Source of the DNA: Pseudomonas sp. Q1-7
GTDB taxonomy: Bacteria; Pseudomonadota; Gammaproteobacteria; Pseudomonadales; Pseudomonadaceae
Reading direction: 5' to 3'
Assembly: GCF_028010285.1 (NCBI RefSeq)
Contig: NZ_CP116304.1
Coordinates: 822,501-886,500, forward strand
Length of the DNA stretch: 64,000 nt
Shown here one piece after another: positions 30,781-45,239 of this stretch. Each line of letters begins with the position of its first letter. Within the stretch, counting starts at the first letter, position 1. The translations under genes and the position numbers were made by a program. The notes beneath the pieces are model-generated. The model had not been told where the DNA came from and searched no databases. It was given only the letters and a program-made list of their open reading frames with translations.

Positions 30781-31131
30781 ATGAGCGTAAAGAAAGAAAC
30801 TCGTCTGCGTCGCGCTCGCAAGGCACGCCTGAAAATGCGCGAGCTGGAAGCCGTACGCCTCTGCGTGTACCGTTCTTCCCAGCACATCTACGCCCAGGTC
30901 ATTTCGGCCGACGGCGCCAAGGTCCTGGCCAGCGCCTCGACCCTGGACAAAGAACTGCGTGACGGCGCCACCGGCAATGTCGACGCGGCCAAGAAGGTTG
31001 GTCAACTGGTTGCCGAGCGTGCGAAAGCCGCTGGCGTCACTCAGGTGGCATTCGATCGTTCTGGCTTCAAGTACCACGGCCGCGTCAAGGCGCTGGCTGA
31101 TGCTGCTCGTGAAGGCGGGCTGGAGTTCTAA
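30781..31131 (+). CDS. rplR: 50S ribosomal protein L18
   Basis: A 116-residue L18, a 5S rRNA-binding protein of the central protuberance. A basic N-terminal tail ([18 protein letters not shown]) precedes the conserved fold; [21 protein letters not shown] closes it. Confidence 0.98.
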   Translation: MSVKKETRLRRARKARLKMRELEAVRLCVYRSSQHIYAQVISADGAKVLASASTLDKELRDGATGNVDAAKKVGQLVAERAKAAGVTQVAFDRSGFKYHGRVKALADAAREGGLEF

Positions 31132-31134
31132 GTT

Positions 31135-31635
31135 ATGGCAAATAACGAGCAAAAGCGCGACGAAGGCTACATCGAGAAGCTGGTTCAGGTTAACCGCGTT
31201 GCCAAGACCGTAAAAGGTGGTCGTATTTTCACTTTCACCGCGCTGACCGTGGTGGGTGATGGCAAGGGTCGTGTCGGCTTCGGTCGTGGCAAGTCGCGCG
31301 AAGTGCCGGCAGCCATCCAGAAGGCGATGGAAGCTGCCCGCCGCAACATGATCCAGGTCGATCTGGACGGCACGACTCTGCAGTACCCGATCAAGTCCGC
31401 TCATGGCGCCTCCAAGGTGTTCATGCAGCCGGCTTCCGAAGGTACCGGTATCATCGCTGGCGGCGCCATGCGTGCCGTTCTGGAAGTGGCCGGTGTGCAG
31501 AACGTTCTGGCCAAATGCTACGGCTCCACCAATCCGGTGAACGTGGTTTACGCCACCTTCAAGGGTCTGAAGAACATGCAGTCCCCTGAGTCCGTTGCGG
31601 CCAAGCGTGGTAAGAGCGTCGAGGAGATTCTCTAA
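31135..31635 (+). CDS. rpsE: 30S ribosomal protein S5
   Basis: A 166-residue S5 at the mRNA entry and helicase site; mutations here cause spectinomycin resistance or ambiguity. The double-stranded-RNA-binding-like domain with [25 protein letters not shown] is intact, and the spectinomycin loop looks sensitive in type. Confidence 0.98.
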   Translation: MANNEQKRDEGYIEKLVQVNRVAKTVKGGRIFTFTALTVVGDGKGRVGFGRGKSREVPAAIQKAMEAARRNMIQVDLDGTTLQYPIKSAHGASKVFMQPASEGTGIIAGGAMRAVLEVAGVQNVLAKCYGSTNPVNVVYATFKGLKNMQSPESVAAKRGKSVEEIL

Positions 31636-31637
31636 TC

Positions 31638-31814
31638 ATGGCAACTGTCAAAGTAACGCTGATCAAAAGCGTCAGCGGCCGTCTGGCTAACCACAAAGCT
31701 TGCGTCAAGGGCCTCGGCCTGCGTCGCATTGGTCATACCGTAGAGGTCCAGGACACTCCTGAGAACCGCGGCATGATCAACAAGGCTTACTACCTTCTGC
31801 GTGTCGAGGGTTAA
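31638..31814 (+). CDS. rpmD: 50S ribosomal protein L30
   Basis: A 58-residue L30 reading [19 protein letters not shown] and ending YYLLRVEG. It starts 2 nt after rpsE and ends 3 nt before rplO, filling the slot expected for rpmD in the spc operon. The short length is normal for the family. Confidence 0.97.
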   Translation: MATVKVTLIKSVSGRLANHKACVKGLGLRRIGHTVEVQDTPENRGMINKAYYLLRVEG

Positions 31815-31817
31815 TCC

Positions 31818-32252
31818 ATGAAACTGAACGATCTGCGTTCCGCGCCGGGTGCCCGTCGCGAGAAGCACCGTCCGGGCCGTGGTATCGGCAGCGGTCTGGG
31901 CAAGACTGGTGGCCGTGGTCACAAAGGTCAGACCTCCCGCTCCGGTGGCACCATCGCTCCGGGCTTCGAGGGCGGTCAACAGCCGCTGCACCGTCGTCTG
32001 CCGAAGTTCGGCTTCGTTTCCCTGAAGGCTCTGGATCGCGCCGAAGTGCGTACCTCCGAGCTGGCCAAGGTTGAAGGCGACGTCATCACTCTGCAGGCAT
32101 TGAAGGATGCCAACGTGATTAACCAGAACGTACAGCGTGTGAAAGTCATGCTGTCCGGCGACGTTACTCGCGCGGTGACCCTGAAAGGTATCGCAGCCAC
32201 CAAAGGTGCGCGTGCGGCTATCGAAGCAGCTGGCGGTAAGTTCGAGGACTAA
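31818..32252 (+). CDS. rplO: 50S ribosomal protein L15
   Basis: A 144-residue L15, a late-assembly 50S protein with a long Gly/Arg-rich N-terminal extension ([19 protein letters not shown]). Its stop is directly followed by the secY ATG, so translation is probably coupled. Confidence 0.98.
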   Translation: MKLNDLRSAPGARREKHRPGRGIGSGLGKTGGRGHKGQTSRSGGTIAPGFEGGQQPLHRRLPKFGFVSLKALDRAEVRTSELAKVEGDVITLQALKDANVINQNVQRVKVMLSGDVTRAVTLKGIAATKGARAAIEAAGGKFED

Positions 32253-33581
32253 ATGGCTAAGCAAGGTGCTCTCTCCGCGCTCAGCAATGGCGGGTTGTCC
32301 GAGCTCTGGGCTCGACTGCGTTTCCTGTTCCTGGCGATCATCGTCTACCGGATCGGCGCGCACATCCCAGTGCCCGGTATCAACCCGGACCGGCTGGCCG
32401 AACTGTTCCGGCAGAACGAGGGGACCATTCTTAGCCTGTTCAACATGTTCTCCGGTGGTGCATTGGAGCGGATGAGCATCTTTGCGCTGGGGATCATGCC
32501 GTACATCTCGGCATCGATCATCATGCAGCTCATGACCGCTATCAGTCCGCAGCTGGAGCAGTTGAAGAAGGAAGGTGAGGCTGGCCGTCGCAAGATCAGC
32601 CAGTACACCCGCTACGGCACTGTAGCCCTGGCATTGGTTCAGGCCATCGGCATGTCCGTTGGCCTGGCCAGTCAGGGCGTCGCTTTCTCGACTGATTTCG
32701 GCTTCCACTTCGTGGCCGTTACCACCTTCGTGGCTGGTGCGATGTTCATGATGTGGCTGGGCGAGCAGATCACAGAGCGCGGTGTCGGCAACGGTATCTC
32801 GATGCTGATTTTTGCTGGCATCGTGGCCGGTCTGCCGAGTGCGATCGGGCAGTCCTTCGAGTCTGCACGTCAGGGCGATATCAATATTCTCGCCCTGGTC
32901 GCTATCGGTCTGCTGGCAGTAGCGATCATCGGTTTCGTGGTGTTCATTGAGCGTGGTCAGCGTCGCATTGCGGTGCACTACGCCAAGCGTCAGCAGGGCC
33001 GTAAGGTCTTCGCTGCGCAAACCAGCCACCTCCCGTTGAAGGTGAACATGGCCGGTGTTATCCCGGCTATTTTCGCCAGCAGCATCCTGCTGTTCCCGGC
33101 CTCTCTGGGCGCCTGGTTCGGTCAGTCCGAAAGCATGGGCTGGCTGCAGGACGTTGCACAGGCCATCGCTCCTGGTCAGCCGTTGAACATTCTGCTGTTT
33201 AGTGCAGGGATCGTATTCTTCTGCTTCTTCTACACAGCGCTGATGTTCAATCCGAAAGACGTGGCGGAGAACCTGAAGAAGTCCGGTGCCTTTATTCCGG
33301 GCATCCGTCCGGGCGAGCAGTCGGCGCGCTATATCGATGGCGTACTGACCCGCTTGACCATGTTCGGTGCTCTGTACATGACGGCTGTTTGCCTGCTGCC
33401 CCAGTTCCTGGTGGTTGCAGCAAACGTACCGTTCTACCTTGGCGGGACCTCGTTGCTGATCGTGGTCGTGGTTGTGATGGACTTTATGGCCCAAGTACAA
33501 TCGCACCTCGTTTCGCACCAGTACGAATCCCTGATGAAGAAAGCCAACCTGAAGGGCTACGGCAGCGGCATGCTCCGCTGA
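32253..33581 (+). CDS. secY: Preprotein translocase subunit SecY
   Basis: A 442-residue integral membrane channel protein of the Sec system. Ten hydrophobic segments can be counted; the first follows [22 protein letters not shown], and the cytosolic loops [21 protein letters not shown] and the C-terminal [15 protein letters not shown] carry the ribosome and SecA contacts. It sits between rplO and rpmJ as usual. Confidence 0.98.
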   Translation: MAKQGALSALSNGGLSELWARLRFLFLAIIVYRIGAHIPVPGINPDRLAELFRQNEGTILSLFNMFSGGALERMSIFALGIMPYISASIIMQLMTAISPQLEQLKKEGEAGRRKISQYTRYGTVALALVQAIGMSVGLASQGVAFSTDFGFHFVAVTTFVAGAMFMMWLGEQITERGVGNGISMLIFAGIVAGLPSAIGQSFESARQGDINILALVAIGLLAVAIIGFVVFIERGQRRIAVHYAKRQQGRKVFAAQTSHLPLKVNMAGVIPAIFASSILLFPASLGAWFGQSESMGWLQDVAQAIAPGQPLNILLFSAGIVFFCFFYTALMFNPKDVAENLKKSGAFIPGIRPGEQSARYIDGVLTRLTMFGALYMTAVCLLPQFLVVAANVPFYLGGTSLLIVVVVVMDFMAQVQSHLVSHQYESLMKKANLKGYGSGMLR

Positions 33582-33611
33582 TCCGGTTCCGTAAGGTTCT
33601 AGGAGTTACTG

Positions 33612-33728
33612 ATGAAAGTTCGTGCATCGGTGAAGAAGCTGTGCCGCAACTGCAAGATCATCCGTCGCGACGGTGTCGTTCGCGTGATCTGCAGCGCGGA
33701 GCCGCGTCACAAACAGCGCCAAGGCTGA
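33612..33728 (+). CDS. rpmJ: 50S ribosomal protein L36 (zinc type)
   Basis: A 38-residue L36 reading [20 protein letters not shown] onward. Cys11, Cys14, Cys27 and His32 form the zinc ribbon, so this is the C-plus form. It lies 30 nt after secY, preceded by AGGAG. Confidence 0.97.
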   Translation: MKVRASVKKLCRNCKIIRRDGVVRVICSAEPRHKQRQG

Positions 33729-33749
33729 GTGTGATTCACGCGTTATGAG

Positions 33750-33776
33750 CCCGGCAGCTAGTGCGCTGCCGGGTTG
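33750..33776 (+). terminator. spc operon terminator
   Basis: CCCGGCAGC (33750-33758) pairs with GCTGCCGGG (33765-33773) around TAGTGC. It is followed by TTGATTATTCGTTTTT, which is only partly a U-tract and which supplies the -35 box of the next promoter. Confidence 0.72.
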
Positions 33777-33802
33777 ATTATTCGTTTTTACAGCGCTAAT
33801 AT
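33774..33802 (+). promoter_or_regulatory. alpha operon promoter, abutting the terminator
   Basis: TTGATT at 33774-33779 and TAATAT at 33797-33802 with a 17-bp spacer, about 58 nt before rpsM. The -35 starts on the base after the terminator stem. The leader could hold an S4-responsive structure as in E. coli, but I cannot fold one with certainty. Confidence 0.78.
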
Positions 33803-33860
33803 CTCGCGCCCTTTTCTTGGCTTCCGGGGCGTAGGTAGCTGTCAACTGGAGTTTCACTGA

Positions 33861-34217
33861 ATGGCCCGTATTGCAGGCGTCAACATTCCAGATAACAAGC
33901 ACACTGTTATCTCGCTGACCTACATCTACGGTGTTGGTCGCACCACCGCGCAGAAAATCTGCGCTGTCACCGGTGTTAATCCGGCGGCAAAGATCAAAGA
34001 TCTCTCTGACGAGCAGATCGAACAGCTGCGTGGCGAAGTCGCGAAGCTCACCACCGAAGGTGACCTGCGTCGCGAAATCAACATGAACATCAAGCGTCTG
34101 ATGGATCTGGGTTGCTACCGCGGCCTGCGTCATCGTCGTGGCCTGCCTGTTCATGGCCAACGTACCAAGACCAACGCGCGCACCCGCAAGGGCCCGCGTA
34201 AGCCGATCCGCAAGTAA
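33861..34217 (+). CDS. rpsM: 30S ribosomal protein S13
   Basis: A 118-residue S13 in the 30S head that bridges to the 50S subunit and contacts P-site tRNA. It starts [19 protein letters not shown] and ends with the basic tail [14 protein letters not shown]. First gene of the alpha operon. Confidence 0.98.
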   Translation: MARIAGVNIPDNKHTVISLTYIYGVGRTTAQKICAVTGVNPAAKIKDLSDEQIEQLRGEVAKLTTEGDLRREINMNIKRLMDLGCYRGLRHRRGLPVHGQRTKTNARTRKGPRKPIRK

Positions 34218-34247
34218 TTGCGCCCGCGAATCGACAGGAATTAAGTC

Positions 34248-34637
34248 ATGGCTAAGCCTGCTGCTCGTCCTCGTAAGAAAGTCAAAAAGACAGTGGTGGA
34301 TGGGATCGCCCATATCCACGCTTCTTTCAACAACACCATCGTCACCATTACCGACCGTCAAGGTAACGCCCTGTCCTGGGCTACCTCCGGTGGTTCTGGT
34401 TTCCGCGGTTCCCGTAAGAGCACTCCGTTCGCTGCCCAGGTTGCGGCCGAGCGTGCCGGTCAGGCAGCTCTGGAGTACGGCCTGAAGAACCTCGACGTGA
34501 ACGTCAAGGGCCCGGGTCCGGGTCGCGAATCCGCTGTGCGTGCTCTGAACGCCTGCGGTTACAAGATCGCCAGCATCACCGACGTGACGCCCATCCCGCA
34601 TAACGGGTGCCGTCCGCCGAAGAAGCGTCGCGTGTAA
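34248..34637 (+). CDS. rpsK: 30S ribosomal protein S11
   Basis: A 129-residue S11 on the 30S platform near the Shine-Dalgarno helix. The signature [17 protein letters not shown] and the C-terminal [20 protein letters not shown], including the Asn-Gly that can form isoaspartate, are present. Confidence 0.98.
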   Translation: MAKPAARPRKKVKKTVVDGIAHIHASFNNTIVTITDRQGNALSWATSGGSGFRGSRKSTPFAAQVAAERAGQAALEYGLKNLDVNVKGPGPGRESAVRALNACGYKIASITDVTPIPHNGCRPPKKRRV

Positions 34638-34653
34638 TAGGAGACAGTGAGAA

Positions 34654-35274
34654 ATGGCTCGTTACATTGGTCCCAAGTGCAAACTGTCCCGTCGTGAAGG
34701 TACCGACCTCTTCCTGAAGAGTGGTGCTCGCGCGCTCGAATCCAAGTGCAACATCGAATCCGCTCCTGGTCAGCACGGTGCCCGTCGCGGTCGCCTGTCC
34801 GACTACGGCACCCAGCTGCGTGAAAAGCAGAAAGTGCGCCGTATCTATGGCGTCCTGGAGCGTCAGTTCGGTAACTACTACAAAGAAGCTGCTGCCCGTA
34901 AAGGCGCTACCGGCGAAAACCTGCTGCAACTCCTCGAGTGCCGCCTGGACAACGTCGTGTACCGCATGGGCTTCGGCGCTACCCGTTCCGAGTCCCGTCA
35001 GCTGGTTTCCCACAAGGCCATCAGCGTGAACGGCCAGACCGTGAACGTTCCGTCCTACCAGGTCAAAGCTGGTGACGTGGTTGCCGTTCGCGAGAAGTCG
35101 AAGAACCAACTGCGTATTGCCCAGGCCCTCGAACTGTGCGCCCAGCGTGGCCGCGTTGAGTGGGTCGAGGTAGACGCAGACAAGAAGTCCGGCGTGTTCA
35201 AGAGCGTGCCGGCTCGCAGCGATCTGTCCGCCGACATCAACGAAAACCTGATTGTCGAGCTCTACTCCAAGTAA
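34654..35274 (+). CDS. rpsD: 30S ribosomal protein S4
   Basis: A 206-residue S4, primary 16S binder, mRNA-entry helicase component and, in E. coli, repressor of the alpha operon. The S4 domain ([19 protein letters not shown], about 93-111) is intact. There is no zinc-binding cysteine cluster. Confidence 0.98.
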   Translation: MARYIGPKCKLSRREGTDLFLKSGARALESKCNIESAPGQHGARRGRLSDYGTQLREKQKVRRIYGVLERQFGNYYKEAAARKGATGENLLQLLECRLDNVVYRMGFGATRSESRQLVSHKAISVNGQTVNVPSYQVKAGDVVAVREKSKNQLRIAQALELCAQRGRVEWVEVDADKKSGVFKSVPARSDLSADINENLIVELYSK

Positions 35275-35296
35275 GGGCTAGAAAATAGGTGCATCC

Positions 35297-36298
35297 ATGC
35301 AGAGTTCGGTAAATGAGTTCCTGACCCCCCGCCACATTGATGTGCAGGTGGTCAGTCCGACCCGCGCCAAAATCACGCTCGAGCCTCTCGAGCGTGGTTT
35401 CGGCCATACCCTGGGCAACGCGCTGCGTCGCATCCTGTTGTCCTCCATGCCTGGCTGTGCAGTAGTCGAGGCCGAAATCGACGGCGTACTCCATGAGTAC
35501 AGTGCCATCGAAGGTGTTCAGGAAGACGTCATCGAAATCCTGCTCAACCTGAAAGGTCTGGCTATCAAGCTGCACGGCCGTGACGAAGTAACGCTGAGCC
35601 TTTCGAAGAAAGGTCCGGGCGTGGTCACTGCTGCCGATATTCAGCTGGATCATGATGTCGAAATCGTCAACGGCGACCACGTGATCGCCAACCTGGCGGA
35701 TAACGGCGTCCTGAACATGAAGCTCAAGGTGTCCCGCGGTCGTGGCTATGAGCCCGCCGACGCACGCCAGAGCGACGAAGACGAGAGCCGCAGCATCGGT
35801 CGCTTGCAGCTCGACGCCTCGTTCAGTCCCGTCCGTCGTGTTGCCTACGTGGTTGAAAACGCCCGTGTGGAGCAGCGCACCAACCTGGACAAGCTGGTCA
35901 TCGATCTGGAAACGAACGGCACCCTGGACCCTGAAGAGGCAATCCGTCGCGCCGCCACCATCCTGCAACACCAACTGGCAGCCTTCGTCGACCTGAAGGG
36001 CGACAGCGAGCCGGTGGTGGTTGAGCAGGAAGACGAGATCGATCCGATCCTCCTGCGTCCGGTTGATGACCTCGAGCTGACCGTACGTTCGGCCAACTGC
36101 CTGAAGGCGGAGAACATCTACTACATCGGTGATCTGATCCAGCGCACCGAAGTGGAGCTGTTGAAGACTCCGAACCTGGGCAAGAAGTCCCTGACCGAGA
36201 TCAAGGACGTCCTGGCCTCCCGTGGTCTGTCCCTCGGCATGCGCCTCGACAACTGGCCGCCGGCAAGTCTCAAGAAGGACGACAAGGCGACTGCCTGA
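35297..36298 (+). CDS. rpoA: RNA polymerase alpha subunit
   Basis: A 333-residue alpha subunit. The N-terminal domain (about 1-235, with [21 protein letters not shown] in part) directs polymerase assembly. The C-terminal domain (about 250-320, [16 protein letters not shown] and [16 protein letters not shown]) contacts UP elements and activators. It is followed by rplQ. Confidence 0.98.
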   Translation: MQSSVNEFLTPRHIDVQVVSPTRAKITLEPLERGFGHTLGNALRRILLSSMPGCAVVEAEIDGVLHEYSAIEGVQEDVIEILLNLKGLAIKLHGRDEVTLSLSKKGPGVVTAADIQLDHDVEIVNGDHVIANLADNGVLNMKLKVSRGRGYEPADARQSDEDESRSIGRLQLDASFSPVRRVAYVVENARVEQRTNLDKLVIDLETNGTLDPEEAIRRAATILQHQLAAFVDLKGDSEPVVVEQEDEIDPILLRPVDDLELTVRSANCLKAENIYYIGDLIQRTEVELLKTPNLGKKSLTEIKDVLASRGLSLGMRLDNWPPASLKKDDKATA

Positions 36299-36342
36299 TC
36301 GTCGTAATCACCGAACGTAGAAGTTTGGTAAGGAATTGAACC

Positions 36343-36732
36343 ATGCGTCATCGTAAAAGTGGCCGTCACCTGAGCCGCACCAGCGCACACCGCAAGGCCA
36401 TGTTCCAGAACATGGCAGTGTCGCTGTTCGAGCACGAACTGATCAAAACCACCCTGCCCAAAGCCAAGGAACTGCGCCGCGTTGCCGAGCCGCTGATCAC
36501 CCTGGCCAAGGAAGACAGCGTTGCCAACCGTCGTCTGGCTTTCGACCGCACCCGTTCGAAAGCTGCCGTAGGCAAGCTGTTCAACGATCTGGGTAAGCGC
36601 TACGCCAACCGTCAGGGCGGCTACCTGCGCATCCTGAAGTGCGGTTTCCGCGCTGGCGACAACGCTCCGATGGCTTACGTCGAACTGGTTGACCGTCCGG
36701 TCGCTGGTGAAGTCGAAGCTGCTGCCGAGTAA
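36343..36732 (+). CDS. rplQ: 50S ribosomal protein L17
   Basis: A 129-residue L17, last gene of the alpha operon. It begins [20 protein letters not shown] and keeps [22 protein letters not shown] terminator follows 15 nt after the stop codon. Confidence 0.98.
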   Translation: MRHRKSGRHLSRTSAHRKAMFQNMAVSLFEHELIKTTLPKAKELRRVAEPLITLAKEDSVANRRLAFDRTRSKAAVGKLFNDLGKRYANRQGGYLRILKCGFRAGDNAPMAYVELVDRPVAGEVEAAAE

Positions 36733-36747
36733 GTCGGTCGTTGCATG

Positions 36748-36776
36748 AAAAACCGGGCCCAGTGCCCGGTTTTTTT
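36748..36776 (+). terminator. alpha operon terminator
   Basis: AAAAACCGGGC pairs with GCCCGGTTTTT around CCAGT, with a T-rich tail. It ends the ribosomal protein supercluster. Confidence 0.93.
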
Positions 36777-39198
<2,422 letters not shown>

Positions 39199-39212
39199 TT
39201 TGCCGGTAATAC

Positions 39213-39243
39213 GAAGAAGCCCCGCATTCGCGGGGCTTCTTCG
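39213..39243. terminator. Bidirectional terminator between katG and uvrA
   Basis: GAAGAAGCCCCG pairs with CGGGGCTTCTTC around CATTCG; A-rich on one side and T-rich on the other, it can serve the convergent katG and uvrA. Confidence 0.88.
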
Positions 39244-39245
39244 TT

Positions 39246-42080
<2,835 letters not shown>

Positions 42081-42111
42081 AACGGCCTCACTTGGCGGGC
42101 GGAAACCCGCG

Positions 42112-42141
42112 ATTATACGGCCCGCCACGGGAGCGCGGCAA
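42112..42141 (-). promoter_or_regulatory. uvrA promoter
   Basis: On the minus strand TTGCCG (42141-42136) and a perfect TATAAT (42117-42112) with an 18-bp spacer, about 31 nt before the GTG. I see no CTGT-N8-ACAG LexA box around it. Confidence 0.65.
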
Positions 42142-42173
42142 AGCGTCACAAGTGTGTCGCAATCCGTCGGGAC

Positions 42174-42182
42174 TGCTAGAAT
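42174..42182 (+). promoter_or_regulatory. Candidate extended -10 of the MFS gene
   Basis: TGCTAGAAT fits an extended -10 (TGN plus TAGAAT). No good -35 is seen. It lies about 107 nt before the start codon, divergent from the uvrA promoter. Confidence 0.4.
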
Positions 42183-42288
42183 GCGCGGCATTTTTCGGGC
42201 TCCGGCGGCTGCCGGACACCCAGGATCGGGTGGTCAGCCAGGCAGGGGCGCATGACGCGAGCCCCGACCGTTCTCCCTCGAGGCATCT

Positions 42289-43683
42289 ATGCACGATTCC
42301 CACTCTGAACGCATGAGCGGCAGCGAAACGCGCGCGGCCAGCGGCCTGGCCCTGGTGTTCGCCTTCCGCATGCTCGGCATGTTCATGGTATTGCCGGTGC
42401 TGGCCACCTACGGCCAGGACCTCGCCGGCGCCACCCCGGCCCTGATCGGCCTGGCCATCGGCGCCTACGGTCTGACCCAGGCCGTGCTGCAGATCCCCTT
42501 CGGCGTCCTCTCCGATCGCATCGGCCGGTTGCCGGTCATCTACGTCGGCCTGCTGATATTCGCCGCCGGCGCCGCGCTGGCGGCCAACGCCGATTCCATC
42601 TGGGGCGTGATCGCTGGCCGCGTGCTGCAGGGCGCCGGGGCCATTTCGGCGGCGGTGATGGCGTTGCTTTCCGACCTCACCCGCGAGCAGCACCGCACCA
42701 AGGCCATGGCCATGATCGGCATGAGCATCGGCGTTTCCTTCGCCGTGGCCATGGTGGTCGGCCCGCTGCTGACCCGCGCGTTCGGCCTGTCCGGTCTGTT
42801 CTGGGCAACCGCCATCATGGCCGTGCTGGGCATGCTGATCATCGCCGTCATGGTGCCGCGTGCGGCGCATCCGCTGCAGCACCGCGAATCCGGCGTGGCG
42901 CGCCGGGCCTTGATCCCGACGCTCCGGCATCCGGACCTGCTGCGTCTCGACTTCGGCATCCTCGCCCTGCACGCCATCCTCATGGCCAGCTTCGTCGCCC
43001 TGCCGCTGGCCCTGGTGGAGAAGGCCGGCCTGCCCAGGGAAGATCACTGGTGGGTTTACCTGACCGCTTTGCTGGTGGGTTTCTTCGGCATGGTCCCCTT
43101 CATCATCTATGGCGAGAAGAAGCGCCAGATGAAGCGGGTACTGGTCGGCGCGGTCGCCGTGCTCGGCGCCTGCGAACTGTTCTTCTGGCAGTTCGGCGAC
43201 AGCCTGCGCGCCCTGGTGTTCGGCGCCATCGTGTTCTTCACCGCCTTCAACCTGCTGGAGGCCTCGCTGCCCTCGCTGATCAGCAAGGTCGCCCCGGCCG
43301 GCGGCAAGGGCACGGCCATGGGCGTTTATTCCACCAGCCAGTTCCTTGGCGCGGCCCTGGGCGGCATCCTCGGCGGCTGGCTGTTCCAGCACGGCGGGCT
43401 GTCGACGGTATTCGTCGGCTGTGCGGTGGTCTGTGCGATTTGGCTGGCCATTGCTGTTACTATGCGTGAACCTCCGTACGTGACCAGCCTGCGCCTGCCG
43501 CTCAGCGCGGCGGCCGTGGCCGATACCGGGTTGGTTGCGCGTTTGCTGGCATTGCCTGGAGTGGCGGATGCCGTCGTGGTGGCCGAAGAGGCGGCCATCT
43601 ATATCAAAGTGGATTCTGAAAAACTGGACCGCACGTCCCTGGAGCGCCTGATCGAATCGGCCCCGGAACGTGCTGAAGCCTAG
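42289..43683 (+). CDS. MFS transporter, YajR-like with C-terminal YAM-type domain
   Basis: A 464-residue major facilitator with twelve hydrophobic segments. The first half carries the MFS motif GVLSDRIGRLPVI after helix 2. The last 60 residues are soluble and end in AAIYIKVDSEKLDRTSLERL, resembling the ferredoxin-like YAM domain described for E. coli YajR. The substrate is unknown. A conserved neighbour of uvrA and ssb in Pseudomonas; it ends 9 nt before ssb. Confidence 0.85.
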   Translation: MHDSHSERMSGSETRAASGLALVFAFRMLGMFMVLPVLATYGQDLAGATPALIGLAIGAYGLTQAVLQIPFGVLSDRIGRLPVIYVGLLIFAAGAALAANADSIWGVIAGRVLQGAGAISAAVMALLSDLTREQHRTKAMAMIGMSIGVSFAVAMVVGPLLTRAFGLSGLFWATAIMAVLGMLIIAVMVPRAAHPLQHRESGVARRALIPTLRHPDLLRLDFGILALHAILMASFVALPLALVEKAGLPREDHWWVYLTALLVGFFGMVPFIIYGEKKRQMKRVLVGAVAVLGACELFFWQFGDSLRALVFGAIVFFTAFNLLEASLPSLISKVAPAGGKGTAMGVYSTSQFLGAALGGILGGWLFQHGGLSTVFVGCAVVCAIWLAIAVTMREPPYVTSLRLPLSAAAVADTGLVARLLALPGVADAVVVAEEAAIYIKVDSEKLDRTSLERLIESAPERAEA

Positions 43684-43692
43684 GAGAACGTC

Positions 43693-44178
43693 ATGGCCCG
43701 TGGGGTTAACAAAGTCATTCTGGTTGGTAACGTCGGTGGTGATCCGGAAACCCGCTACCTGCCCAACGGCAATGCGGTGACCAACATCACCCTGGCCACC
43801 AGCGAGTCCTGGAAGGACAAGCAGACCGGCCAGCAGCAGGAGCGCACCGAATGGCACCGCGTGGTGTTCTTCGGCCGCCTCGCCGAGATCGCCGGTGAGT
43901 ACCTGCGCAAGGGCTCGCAAGTCTACGTCGAAGGTTCCCTGCGCACCCGCGAGTGGGAAAAGGACGGCGTGAAGCGCTACACCACCGAGATCGTGGTGGA
44001 CATCAACGGCCAGATGCAACTGCTCGGCGGCCGTCCCGGCAGCGAAGGCGACGCCCCGCGCGCGCCGCGCCCGCAGCGCGAGCCGCAGCAGGCCGCCCCG
44101 CAGCAGCGTCCGGCTCCGCAACCGGCCGCCCAGCCCGCTCCGGACTACGACAGCTTCGACGACGACATCCCGTTCTGA
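43693..44178 (+). CDS. ssb: Single-stranded DNA-binding protein
   Basis: A 161-residue SSB that coats single-stranded DNA in replication, repair and recombination. The OB-fold (about 1-110, [18 protein letters not shown]) is followed by a Gln/Pro/Ala-rich linker and the acidic tip DDDIPF that binds partner proteins. Its 9-nt distance to the MFS gene suggests partial co-transcription. Confidence 0.97.
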   Translation: MARGVNKVILVGNVGGDPETRYLPNGNAVTNITLATSESWKDKQTGQQQERTEWHRVVFFGRLAEIAGEYLRKGSQVYVEGSLRTREWEKDGVKRYTTEIVVDINGQMQLLGGRPGSEGDAPRAPRPQREPQQAAPQQRPAPQPAAQPAPDYDSFDDDIPF

Positions 44179-44204
44179 GTCGAATCGCGCAAGCGGAAAG
44201 ACAG

Positions 44205-44236
44205 AAAGGCGCAGCCATCGGGCTGCGCCTTTTTCG
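44205..44236. terminator. Terminator after ssb
   Basis: AAAGGCGCAGCC pairs with GGCTGCGCCTTT around ATCG and is followed by TTCG/TTT. It lies between convergent ssb and the epimerase gene and could serve both. Confidence 0.88.
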
Positions 44237-44238
44237 TT

Positions 44239-45117
44239 TCAGCGGCTGGTGAGCGGCATGACCGCCATGCGCCAGGTGATCTCCAGGGTTTCGCCCGCCG
44301 CCAGCAGGCGCAGTCCGGGACGGCCCTGCAGATGGTGGGCGTTGACCGGGTGGGTCACCGGCTCGAAGCAGAAGAACGGCTGGTCCTGCGGGCAGAACAG
44401 CAGGAAGGTGTCGCAGCCCCTGGCGCTGCATGCCAGGCGGTAGCCGAGGTCGGGCTGGAGGATGCTGCAGGTGCCCGACCAGCCGCTGAAGCCGTTGTCC
44501 ACCAGCTCCTCCGGCAGCGCGGCGCCTTCGGCGAAGTCCCAGGCCGGGGGGAGGCCGACCTGGGCCGTGGGCAGCTTGTCGGCGCCGCACAGCCAGGCGC
44601 TTTCGGCGTGGGCGAGCAGGCGCGTTGCGGGCGTGCGCGGAAAGTAGGGATGCAGCCCGAGCCCGTGCCAGATGGGGCGTTCATCCAGGTGGGTGGTCTT
44701 CAGGCTGATTTCCAGACAACCCGCCGCCAGGCGGAATTCCTGTTCGGCGCGATAGGCGAAGGGCTCCCTGCTTTCCAGGCCGAGCCGCACCCGGCCATCG
44801 GCCTGTTCGAGGACTTCCCAGGGTTGCTGCCAGGCACTGCCGTGGATGGGCAGGGGATCGTTCGTGGTATTGGGCTCCAGAGTCAGCCAGCCGTCCGGCA
44901 GGGCAAAGCCGCCGTTGCCGATGCGGTTCGACCAGGGCGCCAACGGGTAGCAGCCGAGCCGCCTGGGCGTGCCCGCCGCCAGGGCCGATGCGTCGGCGTG
45001 GCGCAGCAGCGGTTGGCCGCTTTCCAACAATTGCCAGTTGGCGATGGCGCCGCCCAGTCCGGGCGCCAGGGAGAGGCGGCTGTGAGCGTCTTCGAGCGTG
45101 ATCAGGGGCGTGGTCAT
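44239..45117 (-). CDS. Aldose 1-epimerase family protein (possible uronate mutarotase)
   Basis: A 292-residue galactose-mutarotase-like protein. Hallmarks are RIGNGGF, the catalytic His region GLGLHPYFPRTP and the catalytic Glu in FFCFEPVTHPVN. Family members interconvert alpha and beta anomers of sugars. The gene diverges from the FadR-type regulator with a candidate operator between them, so I infer a role in hexuronate use: uronate dehydrogenases act on cyclic uronates, and a mutarotase would keep the right anomer supplied. Substrate specificity is not readable. The start MTTPLITLEDAHS is chosen over an upstream one. Confidence 0.8.
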   Translation of the reverse strand: MTTPLITLEDAHSRLSLAPGLGGAIANWQLLESGQPLLRHADASALAAGTPRRLGCYPLAPWSNRIGNGGFALPDGWLTLEPNTTNDPLPIHGSAWQQPWEVLEQADGRVRLGLESREPFAYRAEQEFRLAAGCLEISLKTTHLDERPIWHGLGLHPYFPRTPATRLLAHAESAWLCGADKLPTAQVGLPPAWDFAEGAALPEELVDNGFSGWSGTCSILQPDLGYRLACSARGCDTFLLFCPQDQPFFCFEPVTHPVNAHHLQGRPGLRLLAAGETLEITWRMAVMPLTSR

Positions 45118-45180
45118 TGTCGGCTTACCGGGTTGTAGGAATGCAGGTAGAACCCCCGACAGTTGCCGCGGACGAGTGTC

Positions 45181-45190
45181 ATCGTACAAC
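45181..45190. promoter_or_regulatory. Candidate operator A (gntR/epimerase intergenic)
   Basis: ATCGTACAAC, whose complement reads GTTGTACGAT, shares 8-10 positions with sites B (52019-52031) and C (51756-51768). It lies just before a possible -10 TATGAT (45200-45205) of the regulator gene, so autorepression is likely. Confidence 0.6.
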
Positions 45191-45239
45191 TTGCTGGGCT
45201 ATGATGGGCGCTCAGTTTCCGCCGAGATCGAATGTCGAC

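Noticed and set aside
33803..33860. S4-binding pseudoknot upstream of rpsM as in E. coli
   Set aside because: The leader does not visibly match the E. coli alpha leader and I could not build the pseudoknot with confidence.
42081..42288. Possible LexA box at the uvrA/MFS divergent promoters
   Set aside because: No CTGT-N8-ACAG or near match can be found by eye between the two genes.
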